Shown piece after piece: positions 44,725 to 56,954 of a stretch of DNA of 64,000 nt (its first letter is position 1; every line of letters begins with the position of its first letter). Below the pieces are notes generated by a model, which made no database searches, was not told the DNA's origin, and saw only the letters and a list, made by a program, of their open reading frames with translations. Both the position numbers and the translations under genes were made by a program. Origin of the DNA: Chalciporus piperatus (taxonomy: Eukaryota > Basidiomycota > Agaricomycetes > Boletales > Boletaceae); contig JBBPTG010000106.1 of the NCBI GenBank assembly GCA_038093975.1, positions 1 through 64,000 of the forward strand, written 5' to 3'.

Positions 44725-46162
44725 GGCTCATTAAAGGGAGAGAGAAAGGAAAGTTAAAGGAGGGATTGGCGTATGACCGGCTCGATGTATTTATTGACTT
44801 TTTGGAGAACAAGAGCGCATCAATTTGGCATGACCTTGCACCATCACGGTGGCTTTTATGTCCAACTGGGGAAGTCTTCTGTCTCATAACACGCTCAGGC
44901 AGGCTCAGGCAGCCTTTGATTAACCACGTTGCGTGGGTCCGTCGCTAGAACGTGCTCTCTTGTTCTATAGCTGCTCAATGGTGGCTCAATGCATCCATTC
45001 TTCCATCCTTGACAGGTCTTGGACCATTCTGTTTCCGTAAGTTGTCCTCTCCTTCTTCGAGTTGACAAGTTTGCAGAATTCTATACAAGGAATCACCGTC
45101 ACAGCTGATTTGCGCAGACCCTTGCTTGGTCTTCGGTCCTGCTGCCAAACTCAGGCCGCAATATGTCTCCTCTAGTGTCTGAGCCACACCACGGTTCTGA
45201 ATCCAATTGGCCGCCGTTTTAACTACTCTCTGGAATCCGTTGGCCGGACCACCACACTGGACACCGTGCGGTCAGATGATGGGAAGAAGCCCTTGAAACT
45301 TCACAAAGTGCAATCGAGGTTGGTTTCTACTTTTTAGCTTGACGTGACACCACATCAGGTGTCCCGAAACAGATGACTATAGCCCTCAGCGGGGACTCGA
45401 TCACGACGACATCTTGGCAATCCTTCTTGGAGCGTGAATGTGATAACCTGAATCAAGAAACAGCCAAGTGGTAAAGCGACTGACCATTCGGTGGCTCTCA
45501 TAACTTCGTGTGTTCCCTCTCATCGAGTGGACATCGAGGATGTGAAGGATGAGGACAGGGTCAATGTCGAGGAACCGGACGAGTCGGGTCAGGGTCGAGT
45601 GGGACGACGACAACGGGAAGATCAGGGACGATGAGGTCGAGGATTCGAGGACGGGGTATGGCCGAGTCACAGGAGTCAAAATGATTCATCCGGGCAATCA
45701 CTTGCGCGAGGAAGCAAAGGTGTCCTGAAGCCCGCTTTATTGTCACAGAGACTCAGGGAAGCACCAACGGATCGTCCTCATTAGTGAGGCAAAGACGAGT
45801 TGGAAGGGGCCCGGAAGTCAAAATACTCACTATCAAAGTACCTGACAGCGGCTCTAGATAAGAACGCGGGCAAACTGGTGAAAGAAGCCACCTCCAGTAG
45901 TACTTACCTCCCATGAGGTCGAACTCGTGGAGAGAAAGGCGCGGTTTGTGTGCACTCATGAAAGACATCCCAGGTCTCGACTGAGGAGTAACTTTTAAGA
46001 CTGGGGATGGCTTTGACGGGGACTGGTACTTACTTAGCGTAGTTATTAGTTAACGTTCGAACGAGGGCTGTACTGTACCGTTTACAGTAATTATGTAACC
46101 ACGCTGCCTCGACAGTTCAACGCATCTACGAGTATCCTCCTGTCCTACACAAGTCTTGTACG
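44725..46162. other. 1.4-kb gene-poor region with rearranged sequence
   Basis: It holds the kinase promoter, a broken duplicate of the downstream channel gene (45209-45383) and several unassigned open frames. A minus-strand frame at 44975-45187 (AQTLEETYCGLSLAAGPKTK and onward, stop after DALSHH) looks mildly protein-like and runs up to the duplicated piece. Another minus-strand start at 45958 (MSAHKPRLSLHEFDLMGG followed by gtaagt) could be a first exon whose downstream frames at 45401-45746 are open but unrecognised. I treat these as possible remnants of genes interrupted by the rearrangement. Confidence 0.4.
45209..45383 (+). pseudogene. Fragment duplicated from the TRPY channel gene
   Basis: This 175-bp stretch is a diverged copy of 46690-46876 in the adjacent channel gene, in the same orientation about 1.5 kb away. 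Shared runs include aactactctctggaatcc, agcccttgaaa, gtgcaatcgaggttggtttc and gtgtcccgaaa. The copy retains the channel intron, so it arose from DNA and not from mRNA. It has lost the reading frame through deletion of several bases in the middle and carries no start or domain. Confidence 0.85.
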
Positions 46163-49100
46163 ATGGATTTTGAGGTCAGCTTGGAGGGCGAAGCTCCCCC
46201 CACTCAAGACTACTTGGCCACTGTCAAGGTGTTTCCATTAATCCCGTATTTGAAAAAGGACGTTACTGTAAGTCGTCTTCTCCATGTTCCGAACTTCTTG
46301 TCCAAGTCTGTCAACTTTGCAGAGTTCTATAGGTTCGTGCGACCACAAAGAATCTTCCTCGTTGCTAATTTGTTCCGCACAGATACCCCATTGACTTGGG
46401 AGTGAGTGTCGTGCCACGTACATTACTCGTCTTTGACCTTTATTACTATGATTACAGCCAGCTGACCGCCGCCGATGTCAATTTTGCCGTTGTGCGACCA
46501 CTGGTCTTTAAGTATGCACGACTTCAGAACATGGCCGTGGTATACGCATGTTTGGTCGCTCGGTCCTACTTCCAAACCCAGTCCACAATAGATCTGGCTC
46601 ATTCCAGTGTCTTGACTTCACGAGCCACACTCTGTGAGATCATGGCACTGAAGCTTCTCAGTCACTTCGCGTCTAGCAAAGTCCAGTTAGTCGCCGTACT
46701 AACTACTCTCTGGAATCCATTGGCCGGGGCTCCACTGGATATAGTGGATGAAGTCAGGCAGGTAATGGGAAAAGAGGAAGCCCTTGAAATTTCACAGAGT
46801 GCAATCGAGGTTGGTTTCTACTTTTCATCTTTGATGTGACACCACATAAGGTGTCCCGAAATAGATGGCTATAGCAACAAAAGCCAAGGCTTTCCTCGCG
46901 TCCTCTGTTGTTCAAAATGTTGTCGATGATATCTATTCTGGACGAATCATCTTCACCGTTGTTGCAAACAGATCACTTGTCGCTGACAACTACAAGCAAC
47001 GTGCTATCGAGAGATATGATGTAAGGAAAGCACCCTTCCTTGACCATTACAGGTATGATCCCCTTTGTTCCTCTTATTCACCACTGACCTGTCCAGGTTG
47101 AGAGTCCCTCGTTACTCTAACATTCTTCACTTTCTAGACGTCGCGGTGCTTATTCTGACTTTCGTGCTCTGCTTGAGGAGTAGGTCAGCCGTTCAGTGTC
47201 AGGACCTGGGCTAATGCTGAGCAGCACAAAACCTCGCCGATGTGTCTACATGGGAGTTAGTCTTCCTCGTGTTTTCCGTGGCTTTCACCCTCCAGGAGTA
47301 CGCGGCTACACAAGAACATGGCTGGCTCAGTGAGTCATCACCTCGGAGGATTTTCGGAGTGATATCAACTCACATTGTCGGGCAGTTTACATATCCAACG
47401 TGAGCCCTAAACGCGTATGCGTTCTTCGTGGCCTAATGTAATACCCGGCAGGTCTGGAATGCGTTCGACACCTCGTTTGTCATAATATTTTTGGCGTATC
47501 TGGGGCTCCGCATGAAAGGGCTTTACTCCGGCGAAGGTTTGGAGCTTCATGCGCGTTGTATAGTTGGTGTCTCAACTGTCATCAGCTGAAACCTCACAAT
47601 TGGCATTCGATCTATTGGCATGTGGCGCATGTATTCTTGTCCCACGGTGCGTCCTGTCGTTTTCGATCACGATGGCTGCAGAACCTATTCTTACGACTCC
47701 TGCTGGAAGCTTGGCTTTTTATGCTATTGTCAACAATGTCGTCGTCCTGTGAGTGCAAGTCACAAAGTGTAGATTGCCATGCTCATTGACTCCAGCGCTC
47801 TACGAGCCATGATAGCCGAGTTTGTATTCTTTGTTTGCATTGCTGCGACGTGCTTTTCTGGTCTACTTTTTACCTTGTACTCACTTGGTGAGGACCGTTT
47901 GGCTGATGTTGCACCTACTCGCTGAAACAAATAGGATCGGCACAATCGGCACAATGGAGTGTCAAGAGCATTGCCTGGTTGATGGTACAGATCTGGTTCG
48001 GCAATACTAGCCTGAGTTTCGTGCAAGCCACGAGCTTTCATCCTGTCCTCGGCCCTATTCTTATGACCTGTTTCGCGGCATTGTCTAATACCCTCCTCTT
48101 GACGAGTATGTTAATTCGCTGTTAGTCCTACCCAAGCTGACCTTCACCCAGTTCTCATCTCAATTCTCTCCAATACGGCGGCGCGGATCGACTCCGTAAG
48201 TTCTTTCCTACCTTAAGGCCATGCTAATTGATAGGCATCTGTGAAAGAATGCGAACCAGGAGGTGAGATCAATGAATCGTCAATGGCACCTGACTTACCC
48301 GCAGAAAGTATCTGTTCCAACATACTATAGCCACTATCGAAGGGTGGGTTGAGTCATCCTGCGTTCTGGGGAAACGCTGACGAAGCCCCCAGAGTCAAAT
48401 CAGATGCACTCTTTAGCTACCAGCCTCCCTTCAATATCCTTGCCTTTCTGATACTGAAGCCAGCAAGCTATATCCTGTCACCACGGGCACTGCATTCCGC
48501 CAACGTGTTTTTGATCAAACTAACTGTAGGTGCATCCCACACTGAGAGTGTCCCGTTGTTTATCTCCAAATTAGTCGTTCCCGATTCTCATTGTCATTGC
48601 ACTGTACGAGCGTCACCTTGCTTCTGGCCAGAAGATGAGAGAATCTACGAAAGAGAGAGTACATTCCTTCTATTCTCGCCTCCCACGCCATATCAAGAAC
48701 ATACCGCTTGTTGAGTATTTGGTGGGGTCGAGGTCGACCGACTTATATGACGTTATCTTCGCGGTCGAGGATTCCCGGGATTTCAACCTATTCCATGATT
48801 CTGGGAATGAAGATGAGGCGTTCCCATCGCATGTTCCTGCCTCAGCCTACCCAGAAACTCCGACCTCGCGATCATCCGCTCGTGGACCGCCCACGTTCTT
48901 CGATACCCAACAGATCACACGTTCACCTCGTCGACGGAAAATCAGTAGTTTGGCACCTTTACAAGAAGTTTCTGGGAATGCAAAAGTCTTGCCTCTGGAT
49001 GCAACAACCCCGCTCTCTAGACTCTTTACCCGACCGAAGCTAGTTGTTTCAGGTGACAGTGTTGACACTGAAGCTGCTGGTAATCTGCAGCGGCTGCAGG

Positions 49101-49271
49101 ATTTGTTAGAGGAATGCCGGGAGCTTCCTGTTCATCGCCTCAAAGACGAGATGAAGGAGTTAAAGGTATGCGAATACAACGGCCTCGTCGATCAAACTAA
49201 CATTTGCGAAGGAGCGACAGGCACGTATCGAGAATCTCTTGATAACTTTGACACGCAACATTCAGGGTTAA
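46163..49271 (+). CDS. YVC1: TRPY/YVC1-like cation channel
   Basis: A gene with more than a dozen exons. The cytosolic N-terminus starts MDFEVSLEGEAPPTQDYLAT and includes TPLTWDQLTAADVNFAVVRP and WNPLAGAPLDIVDEVRQVMG. Transmembrane blocks follow: VAVLILTFVLCLSS, WELVFLVFSVAFTLQEYAAT, WNAFDTSFVIIFLAYLGLRM, ALRAMIAEFVFFVCIAATCF. The pore region reads WLMVQIWFGNTSLSFVQATS, then GPILMTCFAALSNTLLLTIL and ISILSNTAARID before the C-terminal SFYSRLPRHIKNIPLVEYLV. This matches fungal TRPY channels, which release Ca2+ from the vacuole on stretch or osmotic shock. Exon 2 is only ten bases (46323-46332), giving the SSI of VTSSIDTPLTW. The last exon (after 49246) ends NIQG-TAA. A broken copy of part of the gene lies just upstream. 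Confidence 0.88.
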
Positions 49272-49535
49272 AGGAGCTCGTTCGCGTAAACGCACGGTGT
49301 TTTGAATATCTGTTCGATAGCTTTTCGATGACCATCCGACGACCATCTCATATCATGTTGTTCATTATCACGCCTGTTACACATTCACATTTCTGTAATG
49401 TTATTTTGTTTCTGTGTCGAGCTCGAAAATCTCGACGTTCAAATTTGAGCTTAAATTGCTCTTGCAAGTCACGTGCAAGTTAGAACGACGCGTTTCGTAG
49501 TGGTACCTTGTGCAACTTGACCACAACTTGGCCTG

Positions 49536-52304
49536 ATGACCTCCACACCTCCTCCCCATGGCACCTTCGCCGTTCCACCAGTGCCCCGTCTGCCATCGAC
49601 GGCAAATTCGAGGAATCGTAGCTCAATAGGCTCTTCCTTTTCCTTTGGCCCCCAACCTATGTTATCCTCATTCATGGTAGGAGATATGAGCACGTCGTCC
49701 ATTCCACGTCCCCTCGCTCTCGATCCAAACCGGTCGATGCTCCCCAACTCTCCACGATCTTCCACGCGACATCATCGCAGGATGAGGGATAGCAGCAGTC
49801 GACATCCGCTCGCAAATGACACGATGGATGTCTTTCGAGACATGGAAGCGGAACATGATCCTGAGGAAAGCGAATGGGGAACGGTGGATCGCATGCGTTT
49901 ATGGAGACATGATGCCCTCATGCAGCATCTGTACGAAACAGCTGCATTCTGGGGAGACAAGATCCTTTCTTGGACGAGTATGTCGCGCCGTCCTCGTATG
50001 GTTTACTTCCGCGTTTCCGTTCCACTGATACACTCTACTTTAAAGGTGATCCAAATGATGCATTTTGGCTGGCTCAGACGTACTTCATGACGCACCAGTA
50101 TTCTCGTGCAGAACGGCTGCTAACGCGGCCCTTTCCTGCGAAAAGAACCAACACGGAACATGCGCGTCCAAATGGATTCAATCACTCAACGGCAAGCTCT
50201 TCCATGGCTGGCCCTCCCTTCATGGATACCAAGGGCAAGGGCAAGGAAACACAAGAACGACCTGAACCATCCTCTCGGCTTCCCATGGGCCCAGCAGGAT
50301 TGATCAAGCTTCCAGAGGCAGTTCAGGAGAATGTCTCTAGGCTCGTGGACATGAGTGTAGCATGTCGTTATCTTGCAGCACAATGCCAAGTGAGGCAAGG
50401 AAATTGGTCAGATGCACTCGAAATACTTGGTGAGGCAAATCCTTTTCGCCACTCAGGTTAGTTCAAGTATGCAACCATGGAAGTGCTATGTTATTAACGT
50501 CCGACAGGTAGAAGTGGGGCGTCTGTTCCCAACATGGATGGTGGTATAAAAGTGAGTTGATCGTCTTTGGTTCTGGATAGGTTCTTAGCTCCTTAGGTTG
50601 AAGCATCTATGTGTCACCTGAGAGGCATCTTGATGCTCAAACTCAACCGAGGAGATCAAGCTAAGCTTTGTTTCATGGAGGCTTTGACACTGGACGTAAA
50701 ATGTTATGATGCGTTTAACCAGCTGATCAGCGGGGAGATGATGACGCCAGACGAAGGTTGGCGTGACGGTTAGCTCTTATTTTCATTATCTAATTCTTTT
50801 CCCAGAGTGGGAGTTTGTTCAGGGCCTTGCATACAAAGAGCAGACTGAAGAAGACGCAGACTTCATCCAATTGATGTATACTTCTCGACTGAGGAAATAT
50901 AAACATGCCGAGGAGCATGCTCTCACTCGACAACGCCTTGTGGAAGATTTCAAGCTTTCTGACAACCCGGACGTCTTGTACAGCTTCGCGGACGCGTTAT
51001 TCACTCAGCTTCGCTGGGCAGATTGCTTTGTAATCACCAGTAGGTAAGCGCGATCTGCAGTAGAGACCCGCCGTATCATGACCTGACTCCCCGTAGAATT
51101 CTCGATCTTGTCGCATTCCACGATGCTGCTCTTCCATTGCACATCGCATGCATGTACCATATGTCCTATCTGCATTCCAAGCTCTTTGTCTTGGCCCACG
51201 AACTCGTCGAACGGGAACCAGAAAACCCTATAAGTTGGTATGCTGTTGGTGTATACTATCTCAGCATGAACAAATGGTCGCAAGCGAGACAGTACTTTAG
51301 GTCGGTACTCGTGTTTCAGTGACAGAGTTGCGTGACTGATACTGTCAGCAAAACGTCCCTAATGGACCCCCGCTTTGGCCCAGCGTGGATCGCGTTCGCT
51401 CACACGTTTGCGCTAGAAGGTGAGCATGACCATGCAGTGACCGCGTACTCCACGTGCACGCGGATGTTTGTGGGGTAGGTGTTAAACCCTATTCACAAAA
51501 CCATTTGCTGATTTATCTTAGGTCCCATCTCCCCCTCCTCTTTGTGGGCATGGAGCAAATAGTGCTTTCAAACCATGCACTTGCGGATGAGGCTCTAAAT
51601 GCCGCGCATGCTGCGTGCGATAGTGATCCTCTTCTGCTGAATGAACTGGGTGTCATGGCTTTCACCCGTGGGGAGTGAGTGGTTTCCCTTCGGATGAGAA
51701 CACACAGGTTGAGCTTGAATGGATAGTTTCCAGCGTGCAGCCGATCTCTTTCAACGAGCTCTGGAGCTTGCTCAAGTCACACAGTCATCTCAAAAGTCTT
51801 GGACCACGACGTACCTGAATCTTGGGACATGTTACCGAAAGCTGAAGTAAGCTCTAGACCCGAGGCTGCGACCAGACTCATAATTTGTATAGGGATTATG
51901 AAAGGGCCAAAACTAATTATAAACGGGTGCTCGAAATGGAACCTCAACATCCGCAGGGACTCGGCTTCCTCGGGATGGTCTATCACCACCTTGAGGATAC
52001 AGAACAAGCCATTGTCAAATACCATGAAGTGTGTTTCATTCACAAATATCCTGGACACACCCTGACTAGAAACTAGGCACTGAGTGTTGACCCAATCAAT
52101 GGTCACCTCATCGAACTACTCAACCTTGCCTTGGAGTCGAATGCCGCATGTGGGTCTTGGGAGAAGGTATATCCGGGAGGAGAGAAAGCGTTTAGAGATA
52201 TGGTGGCGTCGCTGAAGATGAAGTTTAACGAACAAGTAAGGAAAGTAGCAGAGTCCAAACCCGACGAGCTCTCTCGTTCGGAGGATTCGATGAATGTCAG
52301 CTGA
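49536..52304 (+). CDS. CDC16: APC/C subunit Cdc16/Cut9 (APC6), TPR protein
   Basis: A multi-exon gene beginning [20 protein letters not shown], a disordered Ser/Pro tail. A run of tetratricopeptide repeats follows: [180 protein letters not shown]. The block [20 protein letters not shown] is typical of Cut9/Cdc16 and separates it from Cdc27 and Cdc23. It is a scaffold arm of the anaphase-promoting ubiquitin ligase. Exon 1 ends at 49978 with gtatgt and rejoins at SDPNDAFW. The C-terminal tail is polar and ends DSMNVS. Confidence 0.92.
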
Positions 52305-52642
52305 TTGCGCCGAGCATGAAACACGCTGATTTACTGTAATATGAAGCGGGCGCACAGTGAGCGGTGGAGCGATCTCACGATGGTCGGTTGTCCAGGTGGC
52401 ACTGATCTAGGGTGTCCCCCTTTCTGAGGTACACCCCCTCCACACGGTTGCCGAAATGCCGAGCGCTTCTTTCTCCACAATCTCTCACCGTCTTTCATAG
52501 TTGTATGCTCACGATCAATCTTACACACAGGAATGAGTGTCCTGTTTACGGAACGTGAGCTCCATGGCATGCTCGGTGTAACCCTTTTTTTCTCCCTCCT
52601 TTTTCAACTCGCTTTCGATGTCTCCGCGCTCTACCCTTCACC
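52305..52642. other. Intergenic region
   Basis: 3' flank of CDC16 and promoter/5' leader of the GT41 gene, with a T/C-rich tract (ccctttttttctccctcctt) around 52580-52600. Nothing else is seen. Confidence 0.4.
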
Positions 52643-55600
52643 ATGCCTTCGTTAACTGAGCTAACTAATAGTTTAGAGTCATTGACACATCATTCCCTTG
52701 ACTGGGACTCCTTGGTATGTTCAATCTGTGTTTGCATCCACTGCTTTGACATTCGTTGTAGGACCGAGTTTTGAATGTCTTGCTGACTTCTCCGTCCCTA
52801 CCGGAGAAAACTCTCGATATATGCCGCCATACGTGTAGTCAACTAATGTCTGATGACGCTTGGCTGACAACTGCAGTCAATCCGCGTAGCATTCATCGCC
52901 TTTTCAACGTGCTGGTTAACATCGGAAACCTCATGCATAGGATTGACAACAACATCCCCGCCACGACCGAATGTTATATCCACGCGATCGAAATCATCAT
53001 CCAGAAACCGGAGGCATATTGCTCCAATTCCACTATGAAGCTGGCCTTTCGGGACTTTATCGTTGCTGCATGGGCGGTCGCGGTGACTCTATCCTTCGTT
53101 CGCGAATCGTCCATTCCTCCGCACGTGACGCAAGCCTTAACCTTTGGTGGTCCAGTGAACATCCTTACCCACATTGGCGATCCGAATTTCGACATCCTCC
53201 AAGCAGTCCATGATTCCGGCGATAATCTAATACGACTTCTAATCGACCCGTCAACGGGTTCTTTACCCAATGTCGTCTTGTTCCCCGACCAATTACACCC
53301 CTTGTCCAATTTGCTGCTCTCCTCTCAGAGAGGTTTCCTGCCTGCAATACAAGCTGCACGCGCACCTGCCAACCTATCTGACGAACAATATTGTCAAGAG
53401 AGCAAGATGGCCACTGCTTCCGTACTCTTAGGTCTGGCCCGTAGATTCCAGGCCTCGCATACCGCCGGGCTATTTGACATCTCCGGGAAACCTTTTTGCT
53501 CGGTCGATGCACTGGTTCTCATGATGCATTATCTTGCCGCATCGCTTTATCCCAATGCTTCCACTTTGAATGACATTGGTGTCATCCTGTGCGGTCTTGG
53601 TCCTGGGGAAGTGGTCAAAAATACTCACAATCAGCAATTGACTGCTCGGGAAGTTGCTCGATTGTATTACGAAAAAGGGTTGCAACTCGATCCGTCGCAT
53701 CCCCACCTTCTATCGAACCTCGGTTCGCTCTTGAAGGATGCCGGACAGATGAGCCGCGCTATCGGGTATGTCGTCTAAACTTGTGGGTCTGTCAACTTTC
53801 AGCTCATTAAGATCGGCGAAGGGTGTTCAATCACGCTCTGGTCTGCCATCCTGAACTAGACATTGCTTTGGTCAACATGGCCAATACCTTGAGGGACATG
53901 GTGGGTATTTGCGTCTCGCTCGCGGTGCAGTGGATTGAAGGTAACATAGGGCCAATGTGCTGAGGCGGTTCCATACTATTTGCGGGCAATCACAGCGAAC
54001 CCCGAATTTGCTGATGCCTACTGTGGACTGAGCCAATCGATGAATGCCATCTGTCAATGGAATGGTCGAGGTGGGTTAAGTTACTCTGAACCGGATGTGG
54101 TGGTATTTAAGCGTCATTAGCCACCTGGATGCAGAAAGCTATGGAGGTCTGCGAGAAACAGCTGGCGGATGCACCACGCCAGACACCCGGTTTACTTCGC
54201 TCAAATCCTCTCAACGATTGGCTGGTTCTGGTGCGGAAAGCTCACTCTGGTCCACTCTCGCTGGCCATCGAGCGAGAATGGAAGGCGCGCTTCGGGATTT
54301 TTATGCAAGACACTCCATCATTATTTCCCGACGAGATTGGCTTCTTGATCCGTCTAATAGAGTGGTATCAAACGAGGGTCCAGCGTCTGGGCTATATCAA
54401 GACTTACGGGCAAGTTTACCAATCGGACCATATACATACAACACAGACGCCTGAAGTCATGCCAATCCCGAATTCCTCGCTCGTTCTGGCCATTAAAGGT
54501 TTTAGGTTACCTTTTATTTTACCCTTTCATACAGTGAGTTTATTGATTTGCAGCACGGAGGCTCTCATAAATATGTTTGTCTAGTTTACCCTTCCCCTAT
54601 CTGCACGGACCATCCGGTTAATTGCGCATAGAAATGGGCTTCATACCTCCTTCACCGTTTTCTCCCACTTTGGTAGGAATCTGGTTGTGTGTCCAGCACC
54701 TCCCCCGCCTTCTCGTGGAAGGATTAATATTGGCTACATCTCGAGCGATTTTAGGTGGGTACCTATCTTTGAAAAACGCATGTTTGACACCATTCCCTTT
54801 GATAGCGACCACCCATTAACGCATCTCATGAAATCGGTTTTCACCATGCACGACCAGAAACGCTTCACCGTCTTCCTTTATGCCACAAGCCCATCGGACG
54901 GATCCGCATACCGAGCCCATTATGAACATCATACAGAATTTCGTTTCCTCGATGTCTCCTCATGGTCGAATGAAAACATCATCGATCGAATCACAGAAGA
55001 CCGAATACACATTCGTGAGTGTCTGGGCTTTGCTTCAGTGATCTAGGGTGACCTCTTTGCAGTTGTGAACCTAGGTGGCTACACCAAAGGAGCAAGAAAT
55101 GAGATCTTCGCCGCACGGCCTTCTCCGGTGCAAATCTCATTGATGGGATTTGCAGGCACCTTGGCAGCGGGCAAGCTAGCTATTCGTCCAGTACAAAACA
55201 TACTGACACCAGTGCAGGTTGGTGCGACTATCTCGTGTGTGATCCGATCGTCTGTCCCCCGGATTTATTTGTTCAAGCTCGTGTTACCCGGCGATCTTCA
55301 AAAACCAGGTCGTCCATGGATATTTGCCCAGATGTTGGTGTACCTGTCAACGAGGGGAGTGACCCAGCCTCCCCCGAGAACGACTGGATCTAGTGCGCGT
55401 TTAAGGCGACTCAACGAATTTCCGATCTGACACTTCGAGATTCCAGCACCGAATGCCCGATTTATATGCCGGTAAGCAGGATGATCATTTCCATCAAAGT
55501 GACGGCCAACGCGCGTTCTTAGCACACCTACTTCGCAACGGACCATAAACAGTCCTATATCCATGATAGCTCAATGTCGGGGATGGTAACGACACGCTGG

Positions 55601-56759
55601 CAGGATGAGCTGCGGCGCCGAGACGACCTTCGGGCGTCCATATTTCCAGACTTGCCAAAGCGAGTTCTTGTCACGGATTCGCGATCTGTATGCTGATTAC
55701 TTGCTATTTAGGGACGTCATCATCTTTGCCAACTTCAATCAGGTATGGTGGATTACTTTCGCTGCTGATGGATACTAACTGACCGTTTGTAGCTCTACAA
55801 GGTACTTGAGCGTCGAGTGGTGTTGCTGTCTACTGACCCTTGTCATAATGCTTGTCGTTGTAGATCGATCCTGTGAGTGTTTCACGTTTTCCGGGTGCGA
55901 AGCGCGATCGCTCATGTAACTAAGGTGATATTCTGGACGTGGCTACGGATTCTGTCTCGCGTTCAACGTAGTATCTTGTGGCTACTTCGCTTTCCAGCAG
56001 CTGGAGAGCCGAATCTCCTGCAGGCTGCGGTCGCATGGGCTGGTCCCGAGGTGGCGTCTCGCATCCGCTTCACAGAAGTTGCCCCCAAGGATACCCACAT
56101 TGCTCGTTGTTGTGTAGCTGATCTTGTTTTAGACACTGCTGAGGTGGGCACCTTTTGTCTTCACGCAGAAACGGTCTAACGATGCATCCGCGGAACCAGT
56201 GCAGCGCCCATACCATTGCCGCTGAGTATGTATCACATCGAGTGACCGACACCCGTATAACTGAGAGAACGACATTCTTAGCGTACTCTGGTCTGGCACA
56301 CCGATATTAGCGTGTCTATGGCCAAGTCACAGACACAGGATGGCCTCCCGCGTGGCAGCCAGTCTCGCGTATGCCACAGGACTGGGCAAGCGGATGGTGG
56401 TGAACAGTCGGGAAGAGTACGAAGAGCGTGCGGTTGCGCTCGCGTCTACTTTCGGCCCACCCAGCGTTCACCCCGCGACAATGCCGCCAGTCTCCTGCGA
56501 TCAGTCTGGAACAATGGCCGGGTCCATTCCACAGAGCTGGTCAGAAGGCTCGGAGCTCCTGGACCTCCGCCGACGCCTTTTCCTTGCACGAGACACCATG
56601 CCTCTGTTCGACACCCGTCGATGGGTGAAGAATCTAGAGAAGGGTTACGTCGCGGCATGGAAACGGTGGGTGGACGGATCGCAGTTTCGGGTAGGATATG
56701 ATGGCGAAGGGCCGATCGTCGTCAAGGACGACGATGACGCGCCTTTGAGGTTTGTTTAG
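52643..56759 (+). CDS. O-GlcNAc-transferase-like glycosyltransferase (GT41) with TPR repeats
   Basis: A long gene starting [20 protein letters not shown]. An N-terminal region without clear motif leads to TPRs ([80 protein letters not shown]). The catalytic lobes follow: [105 protein letters not shown] (active-site Lys block), [52 protein letters not shown] and [16 protein letters not shown]. Human OGT has each of these, so it probably transfers GlcNAc (or fucose, as in SPY) to Ser/Thr of nuclear and cytosolic proteins. The intron at 55171-55216 uses a GC donor. Splicing near 55395-55446 (gtgcgc...attccag) is inferred from the WIYTE join. Confidence 0.88.
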
Positions 56760-56954
56760 CTATGAGATGTCTCATTCTCCGAGTTATTATTTATCCTCGT
56801 ACTGATACCAACATACACACTGTATATCCGTACTGTAGTAGTTCCGCATCTATGTTGTTATTCTGCAATCCACTTTGTGGCGTCCTTATGATTCAAAGTC
56901 CGATGAGTGTACAAGTTGAAGTCTCTTTTTAGATTCGGCACCCATCTCAGTCAC

